Shown here: one piece after another, positions 1 to 13,382 of the stretch
How positions within the stretch are numbered: the first letter of the stretch is position 1
Layout of the letters: the number at the start of each line of letters is the position of its first letter
Source: Ovis canadensis
Taxonomy: Eukaryota > Chordata > Mammalia > Artiodactyla > Bovidae
DNA: 64,000 nucleotides
NCBI RefSeq assembly: GCF_042477335.2
Contig: NC_091249.1
Coordinates: 51,754,001 to 51,818,000, forward strand
Direction: 5' to 3'
Program-made: the position numbers and the translations under genes
Notes under the pieces: generated by a model
Database searches by the model: none
Seen by the model: the letters and a program-made list of their open reading frames with translations, nothing else
What the model was told of the DNA's origin: nothing

Positions 1-1254
1 AAAACCAGGCAGGTTCATGCACAGGGTTGTCTATGCTCCCAAACTCCCAGGATGCCTCATATTTATTTTGGATAATCAGGCAGGAACACATATTAAAATA
101 ATATACAATTATAATCAGTAAACAAAATAATAAATATAAACTAAAAACCACCAATTAGGACACTGGGATTCTCTCCTTAAGGTTAAGCTTGTAATGTGCC
201 TTCTCACGTATCTGTCCAGTTTGAAGATTTCTTTCCTTGACCTCCTCATTCCTACCTTGGTCGCTTTTCATCTCGGCTCCTTTTTGGTGGAGCTCACTAC
301 CCTCACTATGATACCCTTTGGCCCGCGGCATTCATAATGTGGCCCCAGCTGATCTCTCCATATTCCATTTCCATGCTTAACACCCTGAGCCATAGGTTGT
401 ATTTGTACTATTCCTCAGATACACCGTGCCCCATCAAACCTCAGCTTTGTTCCTCAGGAAATTCCTATTTATCTCCTAAGATCTTGGTCAAAGGTTGATG
501 AAGCTTTTGCTGGACCAGGCTAAATAGAGTTCTTTTAGTATAGCGTCTATCGCATTGTGCCATAGACACATATCCTCTGCCCACTCCCAAACCCCTGTAG
601 AATGGGAGCTCTTTGGGGGCAGGGAGTGGACCCTAGCCATTTAAATGGGTCCAGGAACTAGGCTTGGCTTGGGCCTGGCACATAGCAGGCATTCACTGAA
701 TAAATAAACGATGTTTAAGCCATCTGGCTTATGTCTCAGCTGCTCTACACAAAGGAAAGGAACTAAAACACAGCCCAACTAGCCCAACATACTATGCTGA
801 ACAGGCATGGCTGCGTCACTCCAGGTCACTAATGGGAAGGCATCAGTGCTAAGAATCTCAGACCATTCTAATGCTGGCCATCAGAGGTGTAGTTAATTCT
901 TAGGAAGCCAATACAACCACACCTCCGTGCCCTGAGCTTTCACTCAAACTCCCACTCAGGCTGTTGGCTCAGGTCTTTCCAGGAGACAGGACAGTAGTTT
1001 CACAACATAAAGTCAGTTTGTGGAGAATTCTCTCTGGCTGTACAGGCTGAGTCAAGGATAGAGCAGTGAGTCTCTCTAACCCCAGTGGCCCTCTACCTGT
1101 GAAGGCTAGTTCACCTGTTGAACCTGTTTCCTGGGTGCAATCAGTTATGGGAAGGCCTAAACTCCTGCTTATTTACCTGGAATCTCAGGCAAACCTTATT
1201 ACCGACTACTCTGTAATGGCAACAGAGTTCTCATGGGTGGAAGAGAATGACCTT

Positions 1255-1462
1255 TGAAGACAGACTGTTGAGTTCAAATCCAAGTTTGCCATTTTCAGTA
1301 TGATCTTGGATTATTACTGAATTTCTTTGAGCCTCCATTTCCTCATTTATGAAATGAGAATAAAACCATACTTCACAGAGTCGTGAGGACAGAAGGAAAT
1401 AAATTATGTAAAGTACCTGGCCTGGGCCTGGCACACAGTAGGTGCTCAATACCCGTTAGTTT
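1255..1462 (+). repeat. MIR SINE
   Basis: Shows the MIR core (splits such as cctcatttatgaaatgag, then acttcacagagtcgtgagg) followed by the typical tail ctggcacacagtaggtgctc. It is an ancient mammalian SINE inside FAM193B intron 1. Confidence 0.75.
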
Positions 1463-3054
1463 CTTTCCTCTTCTGTCCTGGAAGAAATGACAGGGAAACT
1501 TACTAAGTGAGACTTGCCCAATCCAAAGTTATTACTTGAAGCACAGGACAGAAGACTAGACAGATGACCTTCAAGGTCTCTTTAACCCCCCCAGTTCATG
1601 TTCTCTGGCTACAACTTTGTAATAAGAACCTTCAATATTTCTAGGCCCTTCTTTCTGTCTGAATTTCTCTATATCTGTTCACTTCAGAATGGTGGGGGAA
1701 ACCACAAAGGGAGCTGGATAGTGAAGAGTCTTGGGGAGGGAATGAAAGAGAGGTGGCCTATAGGACAGCACCATGCTCATCCATCTTGCACTTGGAAGGA
1801 TGAGAGTGGGAACATGGGCACAGAACTGAAAGGTGCAAACACAGGGTCCTTCCGAGGACACAAGCATTCTTCTCCTCAGTTCTTTTCTGCTCTGCACATT
1901 CTACCATGAAGAACCATGAACCACTCCTTTCTACAATATTCATTCCCTTTCCCCAATTCATAAAGTGTATCTTCACTCACACTGTCCTCTTTGCCTCTTC
2001 CTATTGAAGCTCAGTTTGGGTATTACATTCTCCTAAGTCTACAGGCAAAACAAACTGTGCTTTGCTCTGTGTTAGGGGATGCCCTAACACTTTTTTTTAC
2101 ATGTCTCCTGAACAGAGGTTATCATGTGTACCCCGATTGTCAAAATCTGTCTTCTCCATAGCACTGTGAGCTTTTCAAGGGCAGGGCCTGTACCCCATGA
2201 GTCACTGCATTCCAATTGTTCAGCAGAGATGGCAGCACATGTTTTGATACACAAAGAAAGATTAGCAGTTGGAGAATATGGACAAATGGCGAACTGGAAA
2301 AAGTTTGCCTTTTTTTTCCTTTAAAAACTAAGGCTGCTCCTTCATCTGCTTAGGGAAAAGCTCTCTCTTTCCCCAGGAAGCTTCATTCTTTAAAGAATAC
2401 TTTAGGCCTCCACAGAGATCCCCATGGCACCCTCAGTTAAACAGTTCCCAGACCCAGCCACACATCAGAAATCATCTGAGGCAATTTAAGAACAGGTTAC
2501 TGGGCTCCAAACCTAGAGACTCCAGGGCTGGGATAGGGTCTAGCAAAGCACAGGGGATCTGATCATTAGTTAGGTTGGGGTGCGAGAGAGGTAGAATCAA
2601 GCAATCACAGTTGCTTCTACTGAAAATTACTTCCTCCCACACTCTCATTCACTTTCCCACATCTTTGTTTGACTCCTCATAGCCTATAGATTAAAGCTCA
2701 AACCTACTAAACTTTCCAGTCAGACTTCTCACTACTCACCATGAGTTGGGCAGTTCTGGACTCTGGGTCTTTGTCTACACTGCCTGCTTTGCCTCACCTT
2801 CTCTGGAGGACCTTCTACTTGACCTTGAAGCCTCAGCTCCAAGAAGCCTTTTCTAGACTATCACATCTGTGCATCCTCAAAACAAAGCGCTATAATAATC
2901 ATAGCTACTACATGTGTTCAGTGCTCGACATTCAGTGCCTGTTGAACCCTAGTTTGAGTCCAGTATCACTGCCATTTTATACACAGAAAACCAAACAAAA
3001 GGCTGAAGCACTTCTAAAGGTGTGTACCAGGATGTAGAATTTGACTCAACTTAA

Positions 3055-3225
3055 GAGGAAGTGATGCTCCTCTAGCTTAAGTGTAATTATTACATATATG
3101 TTCTTTAGACCATGAGCCCCTGTGGGCAGAGACCATGTCTGATTCACTTCTATATTACCAGCTAGCCCAGGACCCAGCACAGACCAGGAGTCTATTAGTG
3201 TTGCTAGAATAAATGAACAGCAGGT
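3055..3225 (+). repeat. L2-like 3' end
   Basis: Contains tgagcccctgtgggcagaga followed by gattcacttctatattacc, cccagcacagacc and a closing aataaatgaa, as in L2 3' ends. A second diverged copy lies at about 4570-4710, and weaker ones at 605-712 and 6020-6290. Confidence 0.55.
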
Positions 3226-6200
3226 TAGGTGAGAGGAAGGCTGGGCACAGTGCATGTGTAATGGGCCTGAATGAATGAGTGACTGCCAGCCTGGCTTAGC
3301 AGTGCAGGCAGTAAGAATAAGGTGCCAGAAACCTAACGTTTCTTTTATTATAGTTTAACAGCCACTCACTGAACACATAAGAACCATGTGCAATAAATAC
3401 TCCAGAAATGAATTAAGAACATAGCCCAAGCTCACAAAATTCTAGGCTTAGTAAGTGAAGGTGGTAGGATATTAATAGTACACCTAACAATATTACACTT
3501 AATAGTTCTGGGAAATTTTAAGGAAATTTAAAATTTTAGGAAGTTTTAATCTTCAAAGGTCTTTTGGCATTTCTACATGGTGAAGCTCTACTGGTTTACA
3601 AAGGAGCAGAGGTGAGAGGGATCTCCACTCAGCATTATCTCCTCCTACCTGCATTTAAAATGGCTAGGTGGGCAGTGATTTTAAGGGGGAAGTCTCAGGG
3701 TACAGGGATTATCTCATTCATCTGTGTGCTCTGAATAAAGGCCTTGGCACAGAGGTTAATACTTGCTGAGTGGATTAAATATAATGAGATGATTTTAATA
3801 AAGATACTGACTGTCATCTGCTCCTGTCCCATGAGGGAGTAGGTTTAACTCTGAGCAGCGGTGGAGCCATGTCTCTAGAGTTCCTTTAAACTAGGCTGGG
3901 CAAAGTCCCACGGGAAGCTGTAGAGGAGAGATGGAAGGACAGGATGCGCTCAACCCCTACCAACGCCAGTTTATAGTCTAGCGAGTCTCCTGGGGGTTTA
4001 CTGAGTGAGTGTGCACCTTGACTGCAAGCTGAGTGGCCCAAGAGAACTAGAAGCAGCTAGTGGGGCCGGCAGGTGAGAACACTCAGACTTTGGACGGCCA
4101 AACGGCTCCTGCCACATGCCACATCCAATTCTAGCTCTGGCATGAGCAGCACTAGATGCTATGTGGGCTGCTCCACATTCTCTTGTGAAGCTGCCTAAGA
4201 GTCTTAAAGACGGGAAGAAACATGCCTAGAGTAACAAGGCTAGGAGACTGAGCAGGAAGCTCACCCCAAGTCTGTAAGATTAAATACTATGTCTCTCTGC
4301 CTCCTTCAACTGCTTTGTAATTCGTTTTTCCCCTCTTCACTAAGAAGGCTATAACTGTTTTAGTCTTCTTATGGGGGGAGAAAACAAACAAACAAGGATT
4401 TGGGTTTTCAGTGAATGTATCAATGTTGTTTAGGGGCCTAAACAATTAGAAGAAAAGGCTTTTGGGATTCCAATTAAGTTCAAGGTCCTGCATTTAAATG
4501 CATACAAGTTACAAAAATAAGCAAAGGAGATTGGATGGAACCAGAGAGGCCTACGAGCCTTAACTCAGAGAAAGCAATGCTCTTCTAGTCTTACCATGAC
4601 TGCTATATACATGTTCTCTAGACCAAATGAGCCCCTTGTGAGGAGGGTCCACAGTTGATTCACTTCTGTATACCAGCTAGCCCAGGGCCTGGCACAGATC
4701 AGGTGTCCTTCATATGATGAAGAGGGCAGACACTTCCCAGAGACTGCAGATGACTAACTTCTGGAAACATGGGCCTAGCAGTACCAGATTTTTAGCAGCA
4801 GATGGCACAAATCCAGTTTTGTGGGAAATTGATTTTTAAAAATACTGGCTCAAATGAAAACAAAAAACAAAACATGTGATTTGGGGCATTAAACCCTGTG
4901 TGTAGACTGAAAGTGATCCCATTCTCCAGCTTTGGCTTCAGTGTGGCATTTGACACTGACTTTCACCTTACCCACTCTAAGTGCTTAAGACAGGGGACTA
5001 AGTGGTGGTGGGAGCCAGAGGTCCTCGCCAAAGGTATGCCTGCGGGCAGAGCAAGGACTGATCCCAATTTTTTCAGCAGGTACTTTTCACCAAGGCACAA
5101 AGGCCTGCTTCTGGCACCCAGAACCCCCTTCCCCAGCAAAAACAGGGCTCAATCAGAAGTTTGTTCATTTGTTTCACCTATTACAGCTACAGTTAAAAAA
5201 AAAAAGTCTTGCTAAATACCCCACAGTACACAAGAAGGTACTTTATGAGGCGGTGGTAGGTGTACCTATAGTAGGAGTTTTTTGGGCAAATGTTTAGTTT
5301 CTCTGAGTTTCTGTTTCTTCATCTGAAAAATGGGATTAACAGTATTTATATCTTCATTCATTAGAATTTATCAATCACCAGGCTTGGTGGTACAATAGTG
5401 ACTGACTTGGTTCCTACACTCTCAAGAGTTTACAAAGCAAAAGCAGACTAATAATTATATCAATGGTTAACTCATCACATTCGTGCTAAATGCTGAGGAG
5501 AACACAGGGGTGGTGGGAAGGTATGTAAAATGCTTAGCATAAATAAATGAATTAACTGAAAGGTCAAGTAGCGGAGTAGGTAGGAATCTATCATGTTAAA
5601 ACTGCGACCTAAATAAAAACTGAATGGTTATGCCATCAACCAAACTTTCTGGCCATGAATACTATAGGCTGGTTAAGTGGCAGGGGACCCTGCATGGTAA
5701 ACAAGAGAAGACAACAGCTCCCTGACTCTCCCTTCCCTACCTTCCTCTTCTGGAGAACAGCACTCCCAGGGGTCCAGAGAAGGCTAGAGGGGGAGACAGC
5801 TTCAGGGTGCGAAGTTAGACTAGGCAAGGGTGGGGTCCAACTTGAGTTCTCAACTTGAGGAGTCCTTTGGAAACAGTCTCAGCCCAGGGTAGGAGATGGG
5901 GATGAAGGGGGGGCTTATCACACTCAGTAAGTGGTGACATCTTCATTAATTAAAAATCTTACTATGATCTAAGACACAAAGGAGACAGTATAAAAACTGG
6001 GTTACAGTAATTTCGGGTTCTCAACGGATTCATTCTCTCTCATTCACCTAATTATTCCTACTTTGTGTCAGCAAGGCCCAGGGCTAGGAGTGGAGGGCTG
6101 GGGACAGACGGCATGATTTGTGCCCCTGTGGAGTTCACCGTTCAGTGGGGGGAACAGACACATCAACAGACTATGTCATTGTAGAACAGGGAGTGCTACC

Positions 6201-6889
6201 AGAGGAGAGCATGGGGGGCTGTGGGACAGAGGGGGCACCTCACACAGCTGGGGAGGTCAGGAAAGGCTTTCTGGGAATGGTACCCCAAACAGCATCCCCA
6301 CTCACATGCACAATTCCAGAGATTCTACTAGAAGGCTGTCAAGAGCCATGCCTTCAGGCTGCACCAGCCTCCCAGAGTCCCCTGCTGCCCGATGCAGTGT
6401 CTGCAGAGCCAAACGCATCTTCCGCCACGCCTCATCCTCATCCGGGGCTGCATCCGACCCTCCAAGACTCCTGCAGGAGCCTGCCTTCCTCGGCAGACTC
6501 ATCCAAAAAACCAACTCAAAACTCTTTTGTCAGAGCAAGCTTAGGGCGAGCCACCCAGCCCCAGGTGCCACAACCCCCCCAGAGCAACTGTGGCTCATGC
6601 CACCCCAGCTTTGCAGTGAATACTGGCAGGGTACCTCCTATTATCTCCTTTGCTCAAAAGAAAGTGACCTTCTTCCAGGTGGCAAGCTGGAAGCCTTGGA
6701 GAGTCCTCCTACTGCTCATTTTCAGCAGGATTCGCCAAACCCAAGGATCTGAGGGTTTGGGTGGACTACCTCGTGGGTCGGGGGTATAGTGGGGAGAAAG
6801 AGCAGGCTTTGCTCGGTTTCCAACTCAGTACAGAAGCCCCACCAAATAATTCTAGGCAGCCTGGCTGTCTGCTTCAACTGCTCAGCTGG

Positions 6890-7800
<911 letters not shown>

Positions 7801-7924
7801 GGTGAGGAAATGCCCTCCTCATTTCGGGATTCCGGGGATGAGACCTGCGCCAGGAGGGGGTGTGCGCTGTAGTAACCGTGCTGCACGGCACCGGGCGCTT
7901 CAAAACTGGCTGTTAAATGGATGA

Positions 7925-8115
7925 GTGAATGTTAGTAATATTAGTAATTTCTATAGTGCTCCGCTACTTTCACAGCTGTGACTTGACTTCTCGTACCTAC
8001 ACGACCTGGCAGGTGCTATAGCTCCTATTTTGCAGCGGAGAAAACGGGGGCTACAGAAGATGAAACGGTTGCTCAGCATCAGCCAGCCAGAACTCATGGG
8101 CTTGTGGACAGCCTG
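7925..8115. repeat. MIR-like repeat
   Basis: Carries the MIR-family signature of a run such as ctcctattttgcagcggag, then gaaaacggggg, preceded by tttcacagctgtgac. It lies just upstream of FAM193B and is old and diverged. Confidence 0.45.
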
Positions 8116-8764
8116 AGCTGAATGGGACGAAGGGATTGTTTAGATCCTTATTTTCAGTGTATGATCCTGAAACGCACGGGGAGTCCAGCGTTTGGTGCTT
8201 AGGACAGGGAGACTCAGCTCCTCAGTCAGGTGGAAAGAGTGGATGCTGAAATACACAATTACAACAAGTGTGATAAAGATGAGATGACTCGGGCACGTAC
8301 TAGGTCAGTGTTTCCAAAAAAGTATATGTGTGTGTGGGAGGATTCTGAGTGATATCAATGGAACATTAAAAAAGTGTAATGATTATGTATTTAATTGTTT
8401 AAAATGGGATGTTTACTCTTTTTTGAATATGTGACATGCACGTAGAACAAATTTTTCAAAAATAGTGTTGAGTGCAGCTTGTCTCATGCAAGGGTCAGTG
8501 GTATCCTGAAACTTATGGTGGTTATATGTAGAGTTGCTGTTGCTCCATCAAGGGCACAATTTTGACATTGGCCCGACTTAGGGAGTAAGGGCTAAATGGA
8601 AGGCCCTGGAGCTCTCCCTAACTACCGAATGAAGAAATAATACTTCATCTCGTTATAGGGATTAGCACCATCGTCAAAGATTTGAAAGATTCAGGGTGAT
8701 TCCCACTGTATCAACATTAACTCTTCAGTTTGGCCAGAACAGAAGATAGATGGCATTTTCCCCG

Positions 8765-9590
8765 CATTTATTTATTTTCATTGTGGTAAAATATGTGCAA
8801 CATAAAACTTACTGTGTTAACCATTTCTAAGTGTACAGTTCATTTGTATTAAATACATTCAAATTGTTGTGCAGCCATCACCACCATCCATCTCCAAAAC
8901 TCTTTTCTTGCTAAACTGAAGCTCTATACTCATTAAATAAGGTCCCATTCTCCTATCCTTACAGCCCCTGGCAACCAGCATTCTACTTTAAAAAAACACA
9001 AAAAACCTTCCCCTTTTCCCTACACTGCAATGTCTAGTAACCATTGTTCTACTCTCTTTTTAAGAAAATATTTATTTATTTATTTGGCTGTGCTGGGTCT
9101 TTGCTGTTGTGCAAGCTTCTCGTTGCAGTGGCTTCTCTTGTTCCAGAGCAGCGGCTGTCCCTCCTGGACTCCAGAGCACAGGCTCAATCGCTGTGGCACA
9201 CAGGCTTAGTTGCTCTGAGGCATGTGGGATCTGCATTAGCAGGCAGATTCTTTACCACTGAGCCACCAGGGAAGCCCTATGAATTTAGATTTTTTTTTAA
9301 AAAAGTATTCCACATGTAAGTGAGATCATGCAGTGTTTGTCTTTTTGTGACTGGCTTATTTCATTTAAAATGCCTTTCAAATTTCATACATGTACAAATG
9401 ACAGAATTCTCTTCTTTTTTTAAGGCCAAATAATATTTTTTATATTTATTATATATACTTTTTGTATATCCTTATATATATATACTCATATATATATGGT
9501 ATATACTTACATAATCCTTTATATATATACAGATATCTGTCTGTCTATATCACATTTTCTTTATCCATTCATACTTCAACAGAGAAAATA
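8765..9590 (-). mobile_element. L1M 3' end remnant, split by a CHR SINE
   Basis: Reads as the antisense of an old L1 3' region (gtgcagccatcaccaccatc; cccctggcaaccagcattc; then after the SINE gtgactggcttatttcattt). The interruption at about 9060-9282 is a CHR-type SINE in minus orientation ending in accactgagccaccaggg. AT-rich (TATA)n sequence follows at 9415-9540. Confidence 0.6.
9060..9282 (-). mobile_element. CHR-type tRNA-derived SINE
   Basis: Minus-orientation copy: tatttggctgtgctgggtct at one end, ctgagccaccagggaagccc at the other. It is inserted in the old L1 remnant. Confidence 0.7.
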
Positions 9591-9599
9591 GATGGTCTT

Positions 9600-11795
9600 A
9601 AAAAATGATCAAGCATTATGATGAACTCATTCTGGTAGGGAACCCAACTGAGGGACTTCTTCAGAGTGGTCATTCTTGGAGCAGACCAGCACAGTTGTTG
9701 ACCCACAATGATAGGTCAGGTCAGTGCTTTTTATTCTATACCAAAGCTCAGGAATAGTTTGTATTCCTCTAGCAGGGGCAGGAATAGACTTTTACTGTCT
9801 CGCTTCAGGGGTGTGTCACTGTCTGGATACACTCAGCTTACAGGAATTTTTGACCAGATCACCATTCCAGGGGATATCAGGCTAATATACTGTGATACTG
9901 ATGACAGTTTCCAGATGGAGCTTGAGAACAGGAAGTGGTGGATACCCTAGATGATTTGGTAAGCACACAAATGTGTGCCAGAGGGCAGATAACAAATCCC
10001 ACAAATACATAGGGGTCTGTCTACTCAGTGAACTTTCTAGGGTTCTGGGGTGTATTGTAATATTCTGCACCAAATAAAGGACAAATTGCTGAATACCACA
10101 CTCCTGACCACTAAGAAAGAGGTATACTACTTTGTGGACTTCTTTAGACTTTAGACTTCAGTATAAAATATACGAAATTTAGGTATATTCAGTTCAGTTG
10201 CTCAGTTGTGTCCGACTCTTTGAGACCCCATGAATCACAGCACACCAGGCCTCCCTGTCCATCACCAACTCCCGGAGTTCACTCAAACTCATGTCCATCG
10301 AGTCAGTGATGCCATCCAGCCATTTCATCCTCTGTCATCCCCTTCTCCTCTTGCCCTCAATCCCTCCCAGCATCAGAGTCTTTTCCAATGAGTCAACTCT
10401 TCACATGAGGTGGCCAAAGTACTGGAGTTTCAGCTTTAGCATCATTCCTTCCAAAGAAATCTCAGGGCCGATCTCCTGCAGAATGGACTGGTTGGATCTC
10501 CTTGCAGTCCAAGGGACTCTCAAGAGTCTTCTCCAACACCACAGTTCAAAAGCATCAATTCTTCGGCACTCTGCCTTCTTCACAGTCCAACTCTCACATC
10601 CATACATGACCACAGGAAAAACCATAGCCTTGACTAGACGGACCTTAGTCGGCAAAGTAATGTGTCTGCTTTTGAATATGCTATCTAGGTTGGTCATAAC
10701 TTTTCTTCCAAGGAGTAAGCATCTTTTAATTTCATGGCTGCAGTCACCATCTGCAGTATATTATTTTTACCTATTACTGGATCACTTGAAAACTATCAAC
10801 TTTAGGGGGGACCATACAAGGAGAGATGGTTTTCTTACTGGATCAGGCTTTAGGATAGATGGTTCTGCCTTTCGCATTTTATGTTTGGGCATTGGATTTT
10901 GGAGCAAAGTTATGACCTCCTGCAACAGTTATTTTCCTTTTGAGAAACATTTGCGTAGCTCCAGGAGTCTGTTGAAATTGGATGCCTGATCATGGCACAG
11001 CAGGTGACCACATGACCTGAGCTACTGTGGTATCTGATCTACCTAGATATAGAACCAGGGATGACCAGGCCTCACTCCTTCATGAAGAGGACATGACATA
11101 CACGGCTGGGATCCTGCAGGCCTTAAAGGCACAAGCAGGTTGCCTGAGCAAGTTGTTTCCTCTTCTGCAACTGATGTGCTACTCCAAGAGAGTTGTCTGT
11201 AATAGGTTGATTAAGGAAGAAGAACCTAAAGCCTTGTTTATAGGTGGCTTTGCACATTATGTTGGCTACTGCTGAAAGCGGAGTGCTAGAGTCTTCTAGT
11301 CTTCCTCCGAGAAGGCCTGAGGGACCTAGAAAAGGGAAGTGTGCCCAGAGTCCCCATAGTGAAGATGCACGGGTTCCTGGCCATTGGTTCATGGTATGGT
11401 CTGTTGGTCAGGGACTTGAAAGGAACCAGACTAAAGGCTTAGTGATGAGAAGTTTTGAGGAAGATAAATGTGGATAAACTGCCCAGAATGGCTTCAGAGC
11501 CTAGGATTATTTGTATGCCAGATGAATAGTCACCAAAGGGTCTTACTACAGAAGAACTTCTTAGCAGCTTGGTGGGCAGTTTGGCTCCTTCCCTAGCCCT
11601 ATCAGGACTGGCTCGATGGGTTTATGAGAAAACTGACAGAGTATTACGAAATGCTCCCTCCCTCAGCTGACCTATTCTCAGTGCTGAGCCCAATTTGCAA
11701 GCTTTGGGGAACCAGCCTGAGCCCCCAGGCAGAACCTTACTTTGAGGGAACCAGCTTGCTATCTCCTGGCAGGGAGCTTACATTAGACTCTGTAT
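9600..11795 (+). mobile_element. ERVL-type endogenous retrovirus pol remnant, interrupted
   Basis: The two flanks (about 9600-10185 and 10790-11795) resemble decayed ERVL pol: for example attttggagcaaagttatga at about 10896 and gaccacatgacctgagct at about 11005 match the ERVL internal consensus I remember. Frames are broken by many stops and no LTR is identifiable. A minus-strand BovB piece (10189-10764) splits it. This is an ancient non-functional fossil; only DNA-level similarity is claimed. Confidence 0.55.
10189..10764 (-). mobile_element. BovB LINE 3' part
   Basis: Antisense BovB tail beginning with the ttcagttcagttgctcag signature and ending at caccatctgcag. It covers the last part of the reverse-transcriptase ORF and the 3' end. 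It is 5'-truncated and inserted within the ERVL remnant. Confidence 0.85.
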
Positions 11796-11796
11796 T

Positions 11797-12060
11797 AGTC
11801 AGTGTTGGCTAACTGCTGTAACAACCGACTCAATATGTCAGGGGGTTAATACCATAATAGCTTAGTTCTTGTTCATGTCACAGTCCAAAGCTGGATGAAG
11901 GGGACTTTGCTTCAGGCTGTCGTTCAGGGGTCCACTCTCTGTCTTGTGGCTCTGCCCTCATCTAGGTTCTCTTCATTCAAGGAGAGGATGGGAAAGAAGG
12001 TAGAGCAAGGGTTGCATGGGTTGTTTTTATGAGCAATACCCATTAATGACTATACATCAC
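11797..12060. repeat. Unassigned old interspersed repeat
   Basis: The phrase tgtattagtcagtgttggct followed by ctgctgtaacaaccgactc and cttgttcatgtcacagtcc is typical of an old mammalian interspersed repeat. I cannot name the family with confidence. Confidence 0.35.
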
Positions 12061-12099
12061 TTTCACTCATTCTGTTGGGGAGATTGCAGCCATGTGGCT

Positions 12100-12380
12100 C
12101 CACCTAACTGTCATCTTTCCCTCCCACTCCATCCCTCTCCCCAGGCAACCACTGATCTGTCTCTATAAGTGTTTTGCATTTTCATATAGCATGCACTTTG
12201 CTTTGTTTGACCTCTTTCCCCTCAGCATAATTATTTTGCAAATTATCCATGTTGTAGCGTGTATCCTTCTTAATATTTAAGAGTCTCATTCCTTCTTAAT
12301 ACTAAGCAGTATTCCATTGTATGGAAGTACCGCAGTTTGTTTATTCACTCAACATTGATGAATAGTCATGACAGATCTTT
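12100..12380 (-). mobile_element. L1M 3' end remnant
   Basis: Antisense of an old L1 3' region: ccaggcaaccactgatctg, then aattatccatgttgtagcg and cagtattccattgtatgg. Confidence 0.55.
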
Positions 12381-12439
12381 CTCATACATTGAATTAACTT
12401 ATTATACTGCTCTGAGAACTGAAAGAAAAAAATTTTTCT

Positions 12440-13034
12440 TCCTTTTTTTTTTTTGACTGCACCATATGGCATATGGGAATCTTCCCCAGCCAGGGATCAA
12501 ACCTGCATCCTTTGCACTGGGAACACAGAGTCTGTAGGCAAACAGCAAATCAGCGGAGATGGCGGTGGTCAGGCTCTCTCAGCCCACGCCCTCTCGCTCT
12601 TGCCCTGTGTTTTGTAAATCATGATTAGGCAACAGCTGAGATCACTTATAGCACTGCGCATGTGGCTCACAATGTACTCGGTTGGCCACGAGCTACTTCT
12701 GTTCTGTAAGCATACATAAATTCCACCTGAAAAAGCCCTTGCAGCTACCTTATGGGTGTGTTATGGTGGTAAGGCTGTGTTATGGCTGTGTCCACTGGGT
12801 CAACCATGAGAAGGGAGAACACAGCATGTCTGCTGCTGCTGTGCCAATCTGGAGAGAATAAACATGTCTGCAGTTCCTATGTCTCCTTGCGTTTTCTTCC
12901 AGCTTCCCCACTCATGCTACACCTACCATGGGTTCAACAAACAGTGTACACAGTGAGATACAGCAAGACAATTGGCATAGTCGGCAGGATCGGCGAGACA
13001 GTCTTAACCACTGGACCACCAGGGAAGTCCCAGG
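12440..13034 (-). mobile_element. CHR SINE split by an LTR
   Basis: The two halves of one minus-orientation SINE are 12440-12530 (ending gaacacagagtc) and 13005-13034 (cttaaccactggaccaccag). Together they restore the usual cagagtcttaaccactgg junction, so the intervening sequence is a clean insertion. Confidence 0.7.
12531..13004 (+). mobile_element. Solo-LTR-like insertion
   Basis: About 475 bp beginning TGTAGGCAAACAGC and ending near GGCGAGACA. An AATAAA signal lies at about 12858, so it reads in plus orientation. The flanks share agtc or gtc, consistent with a 4-bp target duplication. The sequence ttggcatagtcggcaggat close to the 3' boundary could be the LTR end or a short piece of leader. 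It has no coding content and is probably an endogenous retrovirus LTR of a ruminant family. Confidence 0.55.
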
Positions 13035-13261
13035 AAGAAAATATTTTTAAAGCAAGTATGCAGGATACTAAAATCACATCTTTTGCAACTGCTTAAAGTT
13101 ATATATATATATTTACAGGCTAACTTAGGAATGTGTGAGAGCAGAGCCAGCTTCTTCTGGGTAACCTGCACAGTCACTCAAGACCTCTAATTCAGGAGGG
13201 CTCTGAGCTTGGCTTAACAGTCTGCCAGTACTTCTTGAATTGCTTCCTATCCCCCACTTCC

Positions 13262-13382
13262 CCCCGCCCCCAGCCACATTAAACAGCATGTGGGATCTCA
13301 GTTCTCTGACCAGGGATGGATCCTGGGCTACCTGCAGTGGAAGCGCAGAGTTGTAAGTATCCACTAGACCACCAGGGAAGTC
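13262..13382 (-). mobile_element. CHR-type SINE fragment
   Basis: Contains catgtgggatctcagttctc, then gaccagggatggatcctggg and ccactagaccaccagggaag, all in minus orientation. Confidence 0.65.

Noticed and set aside
3055-4710. Local duplication of about 130 bp (3055-3190 and 4570-4700)
   Set aside because: Both copies match the L2 3' consensus, so independent insertions explain the likeness.
6118-6789. Two overlapping plus-strand frames of 223 and 210 codons
   Set aside because: They overlap in different frames, start inside an L2-like repeat and show no domain or splice context.
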